Below are positions 50,801 through 60,472 of a stretch of DNA of 64,000 nucleotides, piece by piece; position 1 is the first letter of the stretch, and each line of letters opens with the position of its first letter. Source of the DNA: Mytilus galloprovincialis (lineage: Eukaryota > Mollusca > Bivalvia > Mytilida > Mytilidae). The notes under the pieces are model-generated. The model saw only the letters and a program-made list of their open reading frames with translations, searched no databases and was not told where the DNA came from. The DNA is taken from the NCBI RefSeq assembly GCF_965363235.1, contig NC_134843.1, forward strand, positions 91,049,795 through 91,113,794, given 5' to 3'. The position numbers and the translations under genes are program-made.

Positions 50801-53800
50801 ATAAAACCGCTAATGTAAGTAGATATGATACGTCAGTTAACGCCGTAGTCAACAATGAAATTGTTGCCACTGCCACAAGTTTTTATTCGTCCACGATGCA
50901 ATCCCGTTCTAGCGTATTACTGAAAACCGCCATAGCACCCGTTTGGAGTGAACATTAAGGAATGAATATGAATATATTGTTCGATGAAGGAGCACAGCGT
51001 TCTTTCGTTACCGAGGAATTAGCTTCAACACTAGATATTAAGACAGAAGGTACCGAAGTAATTAATCTTTCGACATTTGGAAATACAAGCACTAAAGTTC
51101 AACACTTACCGAAAGCAATTATATATGTTGAACCAATAGAAGGAGAGAAAATACCCATTGAAGTTTTAGTAGTTCCTACTATAGCAAGTCCGATCACAAA
51201 TTATAGTGCAAATAAAACAGATTGCAAACATCTAGAAGGATTAAGATTAGCACACCCGATCACGAACGACAACAATTTTAGTAGTATATCTTTACTGATA
51301 GGTGCTGATTTTTACTGGGATTTTATAGAAGATACCGTTATTAGAGGAAAAGGTCCGACAGCTGTTAAATCTAAACTTGGTTACCTATTGTCTGGTCCGA
51401 CATCACCAGATGTGAATCGTAAATCGGGAGCAGTAGGAATGGCCAGCATTTTGGCAAATCAGAAACCGAAAGAGTTTAAAGTAGAGTCACTAGGAGAAGT
51501 CGATACACAACATGATGAAGAAAATATGTACCAAAACACTTCAGTAGAATTTCATGAAAATAGATACGTACCAAAGTTGCCCTGGAAACATGATCACGAT
51601 ACCTTACCAACAAAAGTAATTACAAAACAGAGAACTGATAACGTTAGAGAGTTACATAAAAAGGGTAGAGACAACACAATCAACATCCGTTTCGGAGTTA
51701 TTGGGCAAGTTCGTGAAGAAAAACCACGAACTCGATGGAAAAAAGCAATTTTCCCGGATCGACAAACTTTATCCGCTAGAGATCAACGAAGAGGAACTAC
51801 CAAATACAGCAGATTAGACGAATGAAGTTGATACCAGAAGAACTGTGCCTCTGCGAAAGGCAGCTATGCGTGCAAAGGAGAACATTAAATCTTGGACAAA
51901 TTCTTAGAAGACATTAATTGTGTGTCCGATTTTCAAATCGTTATAGAGACTGTTAATTTTTAATTTTATCATAGTGACAGTAACTGCCAATCATATTTTA
52001 AATCATATTTTTTCGTTGAATTTTATACAAAGATATACTTTTGCGGCCCCCCAGTATGTTGAGAATATAATGCAAATGTTAACGTTATGTTTCCCGTATT
52101 TACGTCGTATGTTTATGACGTTACTTTTGTACCTTTGTATGGGCGCCTTCGATATAGAGTTTGAGCATAAAAAGTAACACAACGCAAAGTATCGAGTTTT
52201 ATTCGTTTATTACAATACAAGTAGCGACATCAAGGCATATTAATGAAATGATAAGAAAATTGTGTCCCAGTAATAACCCAAGTAGTTTGTTGTATTAAAA
52301 TTTGTACCTGTTTTAGTATCAACCAGATCAGGTAGATCTATAATTGGTTCATATTGAGGATCATAGGTGTAGCCACTATCACCTGCCTCTTCTGTCCATT
52401 CTTCATTGCCATCACCTGCACTAGTAGAAAATAACTGCTGTCCTGTTCCTGTCCAGCTGAACGGTTTAGTGTGATCTAGAATAAAAACATAGAAGTAGCT
52501 AAAACGAGATTTCAAAAGGTGCAATGTCTCATCTACTTCACAGGTCATGATTTAGTTTATATTGAAAGTCTGATTTTTGTTTAACAAGAATCACAGAAAT
52601 CTATCACAAAAACTTGCTATCTGCTTGCACCTCCTCCATCGAATACCTACCTGAGGTTGTCTGAGATTTGATATAGAAATCTTACCTTGAACTTTAAATC
52701 CTGGTGAGGTTGAACTATCTGCTTGCTTTGCCAGGTCAGAAAAGGAGAAAGCCCCTCCTCCACCAAATACCCCTCTTGAGGATGTCTCAGATTCTTTAAC
52801 TATTGATGAAAAAGAGAATTCTGTAGCTCCTGCACCAAACATTCCTCCTTTCGTGTCTGAAGAAGAACTGACCGTTGTTGATCCAATTACACTGGATTCA
52901 GATTTAGGTTTAGGTAATTCAGATGTTCTGCTTTGTCCAAATACATTTGTTTTTGCATTTGATGAGTTTGTATCCGCTACAACTGAAATAATTAAATCCA
53001 ATTATAAACATGTTGTTAAAACATTATAGCTGTATGTTATTAAAATGTTAATGTTTTCATACTGCCCATGAAACTACTCTGGTAATGGTTTTTAATTCTT
53101 ATGTTTTCTGCTATTCTGAATGAGCTGTATTATATTTTATGTTTTTAGCTAAACTGATGGTATTATATTTTCTGAGTAAATAGTTAGTGTTCATAAATAC
53201 TAATTGTGCCACATTCTTATGTTTTCTGCTGACCAAATTGTACAATATTTTTATGTTTTCAGTCGAACTAATCATACTGTATTTCTTAATAATTGTACCA
53301 TACTCTTATTTTTTCCTTAGAATTGAAATAATGATACTATATTCTAATGCTTTCTGCAATTATCTGCTGATTGATGGCACTGAACTCCTTATCACACAAA
53401 GTATATCCCATATTCCATTATACAAAAACAAGAATGTGTCCCCAGTACATGGATTCCCCATCCGCACTATCATTTTCTATGTTTAGTGGACTGTGAAAAT
53501 GGGGGAAATCTCTAATTTGGCATTAAAACTAGAAAGATCATATCATAGGGAACATGTGTGATAAGTTTCAAGTTGATTGGACTTCAACTTCATCAAAAAC
53601 TACCTCGACCAAAATCTTTAACATGAAGCGGGACGCACAAACAAATGGACAAACGAACGAACGGATGGACGCACAGACCAGAAAACATAATGCCCATAAA
53701 TGGGGCATAAAAAGTGAATACACATAATATCTTCAATAATAAAAGTTCAACATACCTTTAACTGGAATTTTAGATTTTGCAGGTGAGATTTTTTTTCCAG

Positions 53801-55034
53801 GTTCATAATCCTCACAACCAATACAGCCTGGACAGGATGGTTTATTCTCATACAAATAGAAGTGGTCGGGTAAGAAGAATTTTCTTGCCATTGTTATTTG
53901 TTCTTTTTTTGCCTTCTCTTCTTTTACAAATTCAACACCATCAGTTCTAATATCAGAATCATCAACTCTCCTTACTGGTGATTCCTGGGTAGCGACAGAG
54001 GAGTCAAGTTTTGCCTTGGCATCGTCAAATGCCTTTTTGAAACCCTTTGCTATTTCTTGTTTTTTGAATTTTACAGCTAATTGTTGCATTGCAGGTTCGC
54101 CATCAGAGAAATCCAAGGCAAACCAGATCCATGCTTTCCCATCAGTTTTTGGCATAGGTTTTAACTCTAATTCCTGGGTTAGATATTGATTCAAACATAT
54201 TTTATGAATTTGTGCTCTGCGCATCAGAAGTCTAACTTTTCCACTTTCTTTATGTTTGGAGATTTTAATGTCACCAAGTCCACGTTCTTTCCATTCACCA
54301 TCAACAAATCTAGAAAACAGTTTAGACCGATGCTGAAATAATACTTCTTCATCTTCTTCTCCAGTGACAACATCAACGACACTCGGCAGTTCAATAATCG
54401 GTTCAAAATGAATATGATCATCATCGCCGTCTTTATTCATGTACATACCCTCAGCATCGGTGGGTGGTGACTTTGGACCCGCATCTTTTGATGGTGACAA
54501 TGTAAAATTGAATCCACTGCTGCCCTTTTCTGGTGTAGCAGATGGTTGTAATGTAAAATTGAAACCTTTGGCTGCAACATCTGGTTTATTTTTCTCTGCG
54601 TCAGATTTTGTTGGCGTGAAGGTAAAACCAGCTGGTTTGGATTCAGATTTTTCCTTTGTTGAATCAGGCGTAGGGAATGTGAATCCAGAAGCAGCTTTTG
54701 TATCAGATTTGCCAGCTGTTCCAAAATTGAAGCCTCCTTTTCCACCAAAACTAAATCCACCCCCTGTACTCCCAAAAGCTGAAGACTTTTCTGTTTCTTT
54801 TGGTAAGTTTTCTTTTTTAACCCCTGGCTTCAATGTACCACAGGCAGGACATTTGAGAACATCACCATTATTTGAAACAAGGCATCCATCACATTTCCAG
54901 GCACCCTCTTTAGGTTTAAAAAAATCACCAAGAAAGGATTTTTTCGTAAGTACACATGGACAAAATGTTTTATGCTCATCGGGTTTAACAGTTATTGTAA
55001 GTGTGGTTAAAGTGTTTAAACATGAAAGTACTGT
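41973..55034 (-). CDS. RANBP2: RANBP2/Nup358-like nucleoporin, right copy, C-terminal 911 residues
   Basis: Large nuclear-pore protein that binds Ran-GTP on the cytoplasmic face. Exons, 5' to 3' on the minus strand: 55034-53756, 52982-52686, 52475-52308, 48522-48400, 47484-47309, 46426-46336, 44812-44565, 43822-43695, 42908-42785, 42074-41973. Lengths sum to 2736 bases (912 codons with TGA), all phases fit and all introns have GT-AG. Domains in order: RanBP2-type zinc finger, FG/FxF-rich linker, complete RanBD1, second FG-like linker, second RanBD1 over three exons, acidic linker, third divergent RanBD1, short tail. There is no C-terminal cyclophilin domain, unlike vertebrate RANBP2. The N-terminal half (TPR region) is not in the window. 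One intron holds a BEL/Pao element. Confidence 0.92.
46336..48522 (-). CDS. RANBP2: RANBP2-like exons: second RanBD1
   Basis: Exons 48522-48400 (EEDFEEMFRQRAKLFRFD...WKEKGLG), 47484-47309 (RYRLILRREQVLKLACN...WVGQDFSDNE) and 46426-46336 (TIELAQQFKQVIDTC) make one Ran-binding domain. The 3' splice site of the middle exon adjoins the 37-bp minisatellite. Confidence 0.92.
47487..47826. repeat. 37-bp minisatellite next to a RANBP2 3' splice site, right arm
   Basis: Nine copies at exact 37-bp spacing (47521, 47558, ... 47817), each with a minus-strand 'gtttcag' that looks like a splice acceptor. The left arm has one copy (600-637). Long minus-strand open frames here merely reflect that 37 is not a multiple of three. 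Confidence 0.95.
48292..48362. repeat. Short hairpin in RANBP2 intron (right arm)
   Basis: Counterpart of 52-122, with the same ~33-bp arms. Confidence 0.85.
48688..48735 (-). ncRNA. Decayed hammerhead-like motif
   Basis: Minus strand GCTGATGAGTC is kept, but the second core segment reads GAGA instead of GAAA and helix II pairs poorly. It is probably a dead member of the same repeat family. Confidence 0.4.
49040..49258. other. Imperfect hairpin flanking the BEL/Pao element
   Basis: 'gggacactagcaatctccg' near 49130 faces a diverged inverted version near 49240-49258. Origin unknown. Confidence 0.35.
49264..49426 (+). repeat. 5' LTR of BEL/Pao element
   Basis: Starts TG, ends CA. It has a gggcgtcgtcg version of a short segment that is gggcgccttcg in the 3' LTR. 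Confidence 0.93.
49445..51905 (+). pseudogene. BEL/Pao gag-pol remnant
   Basis: Gag region with LPTFTGE...WQTFWDSFESSVH, then a short deletion that shifts frame near 49985. The following piece reads LLRERFGQPH to an in-frame TGA at 50452. The same frame continues with CIYC..MHDPAKC and CFNCLGSHRACEC-type knuckles to an in-frame TAA at 50956. After that comes ILFDEGAQRSFV, the protease-like active-site region. Near 51640 the sequence jumps to the integrase C-terminus (EKPRTRWKKAI, ending KAAMRAKEN..SW). Reverse transcriptase, RNase H and the integrase core are missing. Confidence 0.88.
52057..52219 (+). repeat. 3' LTR of BEL/Pao element
   Basis: Same 163 bp as the 5' LTR apart from two substitutions, which points to a fairly recent insertion. 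Confidence 0.93.
52308..52982 (-). CDS. RANBP2: RANBP2-like exons: second linker leading into RanBD1 number 2
   Basis: Two exons (52982-52686, 52475-52308). The first is Ser-rich with FG and FSF motifs (NVFGQ, GGMFGAG, GAFSFSDLA). The second ends with YDPQYEPIIDLPDLVDTKTG, the usual lead-in to a Ran-binding domain. Phases join exactly. Confidence 0.88.
52983..53755. other. RANBP2-like intron with inverted CGTCC-type repeat
   Basis: The 3' part (about 53390-53715) is an inverted relative of the repeat at 5649-5904 ('ttggacttcaacttc', 'ggacgcacaaac'). No exon inside. Confidence 0.6.
53756..55034 (-). CDS. RANBP2: RANBP2-like exon: zinc finger, FG linker, first RanBD1
   Basis: The acceptor 'tttcag' precedes ACAGTACT. 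The zinc finger is WKCDGC..N....CPAC. A linker with FGSTGGGFSFG-type and GFNFT repeats follows, then a full RanBD1 (EEDEEVLFQHRSKLFSR to FKKAFDDAKAKL). After it comes FFLPDHFYLYENKPSCPGC, which resembles the LPPTFFCYKNRP segment of the vertebrate SUMO-E3 internal repeats; that likeness is from memory and uncertain. Confidence 0.9.
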
Positions 55035-57098
55035 CTGAAATATTAAAAAAAAAAAACAACACCTAAACAGTACATTTCCACAGCACTAGTGCAAGACGAA
55101 ATATCAATCATTGCATAATACAGAAACTGAGTAATAGTGTAAGGCAATTATGTATAAATGGATTAACCGATGGCCAAAACACTTGCAGTTTAAATATCAA
55201 TGATCAATCAATAAGGAACTGGATGAATTTTGTTCACCGAATTATTTTAAGTAATTACCATATAGTGGGTTAGTTTCGCTGGATGTAACTGTCCGCTTAT
55301 TTTCGCGGTTAGAAAAAAATCGCCAAAAAAACATCCCGCCAATTCCGCCAATTAAAGAGTGGACATGCAAAAGTATTGATAAATCCGCCAAGATAATAAC
55401 TGCCAAAATATTTCGTTTACCTTATTGAATGAAAATCGCCTAATTTTATACCCTCGAATATAACCCTCTATGCGGTTGTCATCATAAACTTTTCGATTTC
55501 TAACTGAAATGATCTGTCTAGGAAATTGTCATTTTACTCCAAAAAATTATGGGTAATCTCAATATTGAGCTGTAAGATCTGTTGATGGAGATTTTACAGA
55601 AATTGTCTTAAGCGACTATGTTTTCTGCTTTACTTATGCTTATGGTATTATATTTATATTAAATCTGCAATGCAAATGGTACTATATTTAATAAATTTCC
55701 TGCAAAACTTATTGTACTAAATGTTTATGTTTACTGGAAGACTATTTGTACTATATAATTATATTTTCTGCATAACTAATTGAATTTCTAGCATTCATGA
55801 TTTATGTTTTGTGCTGAACTAATTGTACTATCTTCTTATTTTTGTGTTGGTACTTAACGGGACGATTGCCAAGTCATATATAAAACATGTTAAGTATGAT
55901 TTTTATTTCAATGATTAATGAAAATAAATGAGCGAAATAATAATTCGCTTTTAGCAGCCAGTATTGTTCAATTTTGTCAAAATAAGCTAAGAAACACTGA
56001 TGGTGAATTAATCACGTGCAAGTGAATAATTCGACTTCCTTGAATTCGTATTCATGTGAACTAAGCTAGAGATGGATAACACATGAATTGTGTGTATAAG
56101 GTTATTCAAAGGTAAAGAATGTCAACATTGAGAGTGAAATAAACGTAAATCATTATTAGCACATACTTACAACTTTTCGTCCAATTAAAAATTGCTTGAA
56201 TTAGCCTTCTAACTTTCATAGTACATAATTTTTTCGTGTACTAAGTAACTGCGCATGAATGACCACAAGGGTAAGATTTCATTGTATCGTAATCAAGATA
56301 TTGAAATAAAAATTGCTACTGGCTACTTTGAAAAAATGTTGTGTTCCAAATTAAACTAAATAGTTTGTAATTAGTTTTCAAATTAATTTTTAAACACCCC
56401 ACTGTTTAATCTTTGGATCTAACAATGTTTTTGACAATAAAAGTTGCCTTCAATTAAATAAAAAGTAACACATATATAGTTATTTATAACTTGATTAGAG
56501 TACAATGCCATCTAAAATTGTAATCATTTATCTTCCATGTAATTACTTTGTACCCAAAAATAGAGTGAACCATGAAACCTTGTGAAGGGAAATTAAAGCA
56601 ATTTGATCTATTTCGTCATGAATTGATTGATTATTGATTGCTTAATGTCCAGTGACAGATATTTCATGCATGTAAACTATCCACTAGACTACCTATGGGT
56701 ACGGGGTACATACCAGGGGCAGGTCTATTCATTTTTAAAAGGGGTTCCAACCTAAAATAAAAGGGGAGGAGGTCCAACTGTATGTTCTTATTCAAAGCAT
56801 TGATCATCCCAAAGAAATAAGCGTTTTCCATCACCCTCTTTTTGGATCTGCCACTGCAAACTATATATATGTTTTAAAAATTATCATGTATAGTAAACAC
56901 AGCTTTATACCCATAAAACATACTTACACCACCATTTTGACCACGACTACAATCTTTTCATTCTGGGGTCAATATCTTACAATGATGATAGTGAGTAGAT
57001 TTACAAAACTATGTAAATGAGCGACACATAGTCAGGCAAAACATTTCAATAGACTAATTACAGGATTACTCAAGTTGTAAATATGTGCTAAATTGGAT
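55035..57098. other. Upstream intron or flank of RANBP2-like gene; no exon seen
   Basis: AT-rich. Contains the dispersed repeat copy at 55905-56150 (partner 25245-25520). I find no TPR-like or other RANBP2 coding exon here. Confidence 0.5.
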
Positions 57099-57186
57099 AT
57101 TGTATAGAAAGGTATATACTATGAAAATAAGAGCTTGGGGCAAGCCCCTCGCTCTAATTTTCATAGTATATACCTTTCTATACAAT
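57099..57186. repeat. Long hairpin (MITE-like)
   Basis: 30-bp perfect arms at 57099-57128 and 57157-57186, with further pairing inside (agagc/gctct, ggggc/gcccc). It nearly forms one continuous stem. Confidence 0.85.
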
Positions 57187-57195
57187 AACCGACAC

Positions 57196-57301
57196 ATAGT
57201 TATCCCACAAGGACGCGGTGTGTCAGTGTAAGATCACCCCGATGGCCGGAGGCCAGAGGGTAATCTTACACTGACACACCAAGTCCGAAAGGGATAACTA
57301 T
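57196..57301. repeat. Nested hairpin with two stem blocks
   Basis: Outer arms are atagttatccc and gggataactat. Inner arms are 17 bp (57218-57234 with 57263-57279). A mismatched spacer separates the blocks. Ten bases after the previous hairpin. Confidence 0.8.
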
Positions 57302-57714
57302 TTTTCAACCCAGCTGTTTTAGATTAGACGGAAAAACATTTACAATTCATAAAATCTAGTTTAGAATGCCACACAACCATTATAATATACTTTATATATT
57401 ACTATTTTATGTATACCCTTAATGACCCTCAAACACGATGAGTAGATATCAAATGATGTCAACTCGCCCCACTTTCCAATCGGCCCACACTATATCGCCA
57501 CTTTATAAAAAAATCAACCCACTCTTGTTTACCGACTCGCCCCACTTTTGAAAAAGTGTAAAATCAAATTGAACAATCAGTCTGAAAACTCACTTATTCG
57601 TGTTATTAACGGAAAAGGTTTAAACCCCACTGAATAAAGGTTTGACAACTTGCCCCACTTATAAAAAGATCTTGCTTCCTTTATGTATGTCAAATTACTA
57701 TTAATTCGTATTTA

Positions 57715-57790
57715 GTCGTCCTGGTGTAGTGGTATGTGTCATGGCTTGATATTCTAAAGGTCTCGAGTTCGAATCCCAGCATATACACTG
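57715..57790 (+). ncRNA. tRNA-like sequence (pseudo-tRNA or SINE head)
   Basis: Has box A-like TGGTGTAGTGGTA at 57722-57734 and box B-like GAGTTCGAATCCC, but the acceptor, anticodon and T stems pair poorly. I do not regard it as a functional tRNA. Confidence 0.4.
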
Positions 57791-57929
57791 GATTTTTTCT
57801 ACGTGAATTTTGATAGATAGTCTTTTCCGTATAATTAATTATAAGTTTTATAGTGGAATTGACATTCCAAAAATGACAATCCAAAATGTTACATAACAAA
57901 GGAAAGCATGCATAACAAAGAAACTCAAA

Positions 57930-57968
57930 TTGGGGTGATCTGGTAGGGGTGATCCGGCTCAGATCACC
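57930..57968. repeat. Small GGGGTGATC/GATCACCCC hairpin
   Basis: The same 'gatcacccc' word appears at 57231-57240, so this may belong to one repeat unit with the hairpins upstream. Confidence 0.5.
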
Positions 57969-58132
57969 CCTGTTAGAACAAAAGAGCTGGGATGTAATAT
58001 GATTGACTGATTCGATCCACCAAAAAAAATCAGTCTTAAAAAAGCCATTATTAATATCTATTATGTTTAATCTATAATATGAAATTTAACACACCTAAAA
58101 AAAATCTAATTGCATGGGTTTGCTTTCTATAT

Positions 58133-58165
58133 AAATATATATATATATATATAATATATATAAGT
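58133..58165. repeat. TA microsatellite
   Basis: Alternating T and A run shortly before the Penelope-like element. Confidence 0.8.
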
Positions 58166-58333
58166 GCCTATAAATAGCAGCACATGACATATAAATCTAT
58201 GGGAGTGTGGATTAATCAGTACAGAGATTAATTCAATTACACAAATAAAATTATAGATTGCCTAACAATGTAATTTTAACACACTATTTAGTATGTAAAT
58301 ATAAGAATGTTTAAAATATTTACAAAATGATGA

Positions 58334-58384
58334 AAATAAACGCAATATTTCGCTAGACCAACTAGCTTTATCAAGCGTGCATCT
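58334..58384 (-). ncRNA. Hammerhead-like motif in Penelope tail (left inverted repeat)
   Basis: Exact inverted copy of 59714-59764. Confidence 0.5.
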
Positions 58385-58747
58385 ATCCAGGTGAAATCGG
58401 ATGTAGATGATAAGAAACTTTTGCAGCTCAACGTCTGTGTTGCACTGAACTGCCTTCAAAATAAGAAAATTTTGCAGCTCAATGTATATGACCTCTTGCA
58501 TTTAGCTGCTTTGAAAATAAGAAAATTTTGCAGCTCAATGTACATGTTGCACTTGGATTTAGCTACCTTAAAAATACATAATTGGTAGTTGAAGTTAGCA
58601 ACGTCCATTGGCCAATATTACGGGATAAAAAGGACGATGCTTTGTTTTAAATTATTCTTTATCTTTCCTGTATCTTTTTTCGTCTTTTTCGTTAAGACCA
58701 TCAGGTTCTAAAGTGTGGAGTTGGTGGATCCAAAAGTTTTCTCTTCT

Positions 58748-59446
58748 AAAACTAGTCGCCAAGAACTTCTTGAGTACAAAGATAAGAATAAAGCAGCTAA
58801 CAGAACACCCCTTGTACTCACTTACCATCCTGATTTTAAAAATGTGTCATTCATTGTTCAGAAGCATTGGAAAATTATAGAAAATGATTTAAATCTAAAA
58901 AAAGTATTTTCTTCACCACCAGTCATGGCCTTCAGAAGACCTAAAAACATCCGTGACAAATTAGTGACATCTGTATTAACCAAGCAGCCTAATCCATCGC
59001 CCGGTTGCTACAAACAATGTGGTCGAAGGAATTGTTTGTGTTGTAAAGCTGCCAATACAAGCAGTTCTTTCATCAGCTCCGTTACTAAACAAAATTATAC
59101 CATCTACTCTAATTCCAACTGTAAAACGGAGAACTCAATTTATATATTAACATGTGACACTTGTGGCATTCAGTATGTGGGAGAAACAATGGACAAATTT
59201 AATATTCGGCTCAATAACCATCGTTCATCGTACAAAACCAACAAAAACTGTCCTCTCACAAGACATCTTCGTTCAACGAAACATCCTTTTGATAATTTCT
59301 CTTTCCAAATTATAGAAGTCAACACCGAATGGGACACCACGGCGAGAAGGAGAAGAGAAAACTTTTGGATCCACCAACTCCACACTTTAGAACCTGATGG
59401 TCTTAACGAAAAAGACGAAAAAAGATACAGGAAAGATAAAGAATAA
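58748..59446 (+). pseudogene. Penelope-like element C-terminal ORF with GIY-YIG endonuclease
   Basis: The frame is open from within the inverted repeat, but the true element sequence starts about 58748. It begins after the reverse transcriptase core, has a cysteine cluster (CGRRNCLCC), then IYILTCDTCGIQYVGET and RLNNHRS, the GIY-YIG nuclease signature of endonuclease-bearing Penelope elements, and ends at TAA 59446. With no RT core it cannot move by itself. Confidence 0.85.
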
Positions 59447-59713
59447 TTTAAAACAAAGCATCGTCCTTTTTATCCCGTAATATTGGCCAATGGACGTTGC
59501 TAACTTCAACTACCAATTATGTATTTTTAAGGTAGCTAAATCCAAGTGCAACATGTACATTGAGCTGCAAAATTTTCTTATTTTCAAAGCAGCTAAATGC
59601 AAGAGGTCATATACATTGAGCTGCAAAATTTTCTTATTTTGAAGGCAGTTCAGTGCAACACAGACGTTGAGCTGCAAAAGTTTCTTATCATCTACATCCG
59701 ATTTCACCTGGAT

Positions 59714-59764
59714 AGATGCACGCTTGATAAAGCTAGTTGGTCTAGCGAAATATTGCGTTTATTT
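59714..59764 (+). ncRNA. Hammerhead-like motif in Penelope tail (right inverted repeat)
   Basis: Helix-I strand AGATGCACGC, then TTGATAA in place of CUGAUGA, one extra A, helix II GCTAG/CTAGC with a 5-base loop, GAAA, TATT, then GCGTTTATTT, which can close helix I over about ten positions with one mismatch. The C3-G8 pair is replaced by U3-A8. Penelope-like elements are known to carry hammerheads. Activity is uncertain. Confidence 0.5.
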
Positions 59765-59815
59765 TCATCATTTTGTAAATATTTTAAACATTCTTATATT
59801 TACATACTAAATAGT

Positions 59816-59820
59816 ATATA

Positions 59821-59878
<58 letters not shown>

Positions 59879-59880
59879 TT
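59816..59880. repeat. TA microsatellite after Penelope-like element
   Basis: Almost pure (TA)n with a few AA breaks. Confidence 0.9.
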
Positions 59881-60472
59881 TTTATTTCCCTTGTAGTTTG
59901 AGATTTTTCCTTAAGTGAATAATGAGAATCATCTGTTTTTGGTCTGATCATATTTGAGTCAAGAAGAAAAAATAAAACAATTCAAAGATTGCTTTTAGCT
60001 GAACCGTGTTTTGTATTTGATCAGAATTCAGTGAATATCACTCCATGAAATCATTATGCAAATCTACCCAACTGGTCATCTCTACCATACAGGGAAACAG
60101 CTATTTATATTAACAAAAAAAGTTCTATAATCCGATAGATACGATAACCAACTAACAAGGCACTATTCAACCGATAAAGTCATTATAATGAAGTTGGGGA
60201 AAGGAAAAGGAATGAAAAAAGAAAGAACCAGAAATAAATATGACTATCATTCTTTCTAAAGGTTTGTATACAAACTACAGGTTTAATCCACCATTTTCTA
60301 CATTTGAAAATGCCTGTACCAAGTCAGGAATATGACAGTTCTTGTCCATTCGTTTTTGATGCGTTTTGTTATTTGATTTTGCCATGTGATTATGGACTTT
60401 CCGAATTGATTTTGCCATGTGATTATGGACTTTCCGAATTGATTTTCCTATAAGTTCAGTATTTTTGTGATT
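59881..60472. other. Non-coding; contains mussel-type repeat
   Basis: 60280-60460 includes 'gccatgtgattatggac' twice in tandem and 'accaagtcaggaatatgac', pieces of a repeat common in Mytilus. No gene seen. Confidence 0.55.

Larger units (their letters stand above)
49264..52219 (+). mobile_element. BEL/Pao LTR retrotransposon, internally deleted
   Basis: Two 163-bp LTRs (TGTTGAG...AATACA) differ at two positions. AGTAG is duplicated on both sides (49259-49263, 52220-52224). A tRNA-type primer site, tggtgccgtgacgcc, follows the 5' LTR, and gcggcccccc precedes the 3' LTR. Only gag, zinc knuckles, an aspartic-protease-like region and the far end of integrase remain. It lies in a RANBP2-like intron, antisense to the gene. 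Confidence 0.93.
58283..59815 (+). mobile_element. Penelope-like element fragment between perfect inverted repeats
   Basis: The outer 465 bp on each side (58283-58747 and 59351-59815) are reverse complements. Each includes the end of the coding region and the 3' tail. The middle carries the GIY-YIG part of a Penelope-like element. So a 5'-truncated copy has an inverted copy of its own 3' end at the front. Penelope elements are known for such inverted structures. TA-rich DNA flanks both sides. Confidence 0.85.

Noticed and set aside
54439..55038. 199-codon plus-strand frame
   Set aside because: Antisense of the RANBP2-like FG linker and zinc-finger exon.
57715..57790. Functional tRNA gene
   Set aside because: Box A and box B words are there but the cloverleaf stems do not pair.
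58391..59707. Two identical 65-codon frames facing each other
   Set aside because: They are the same sequence in the two inverted repeats of the Penelope-like element, outside its ORF.
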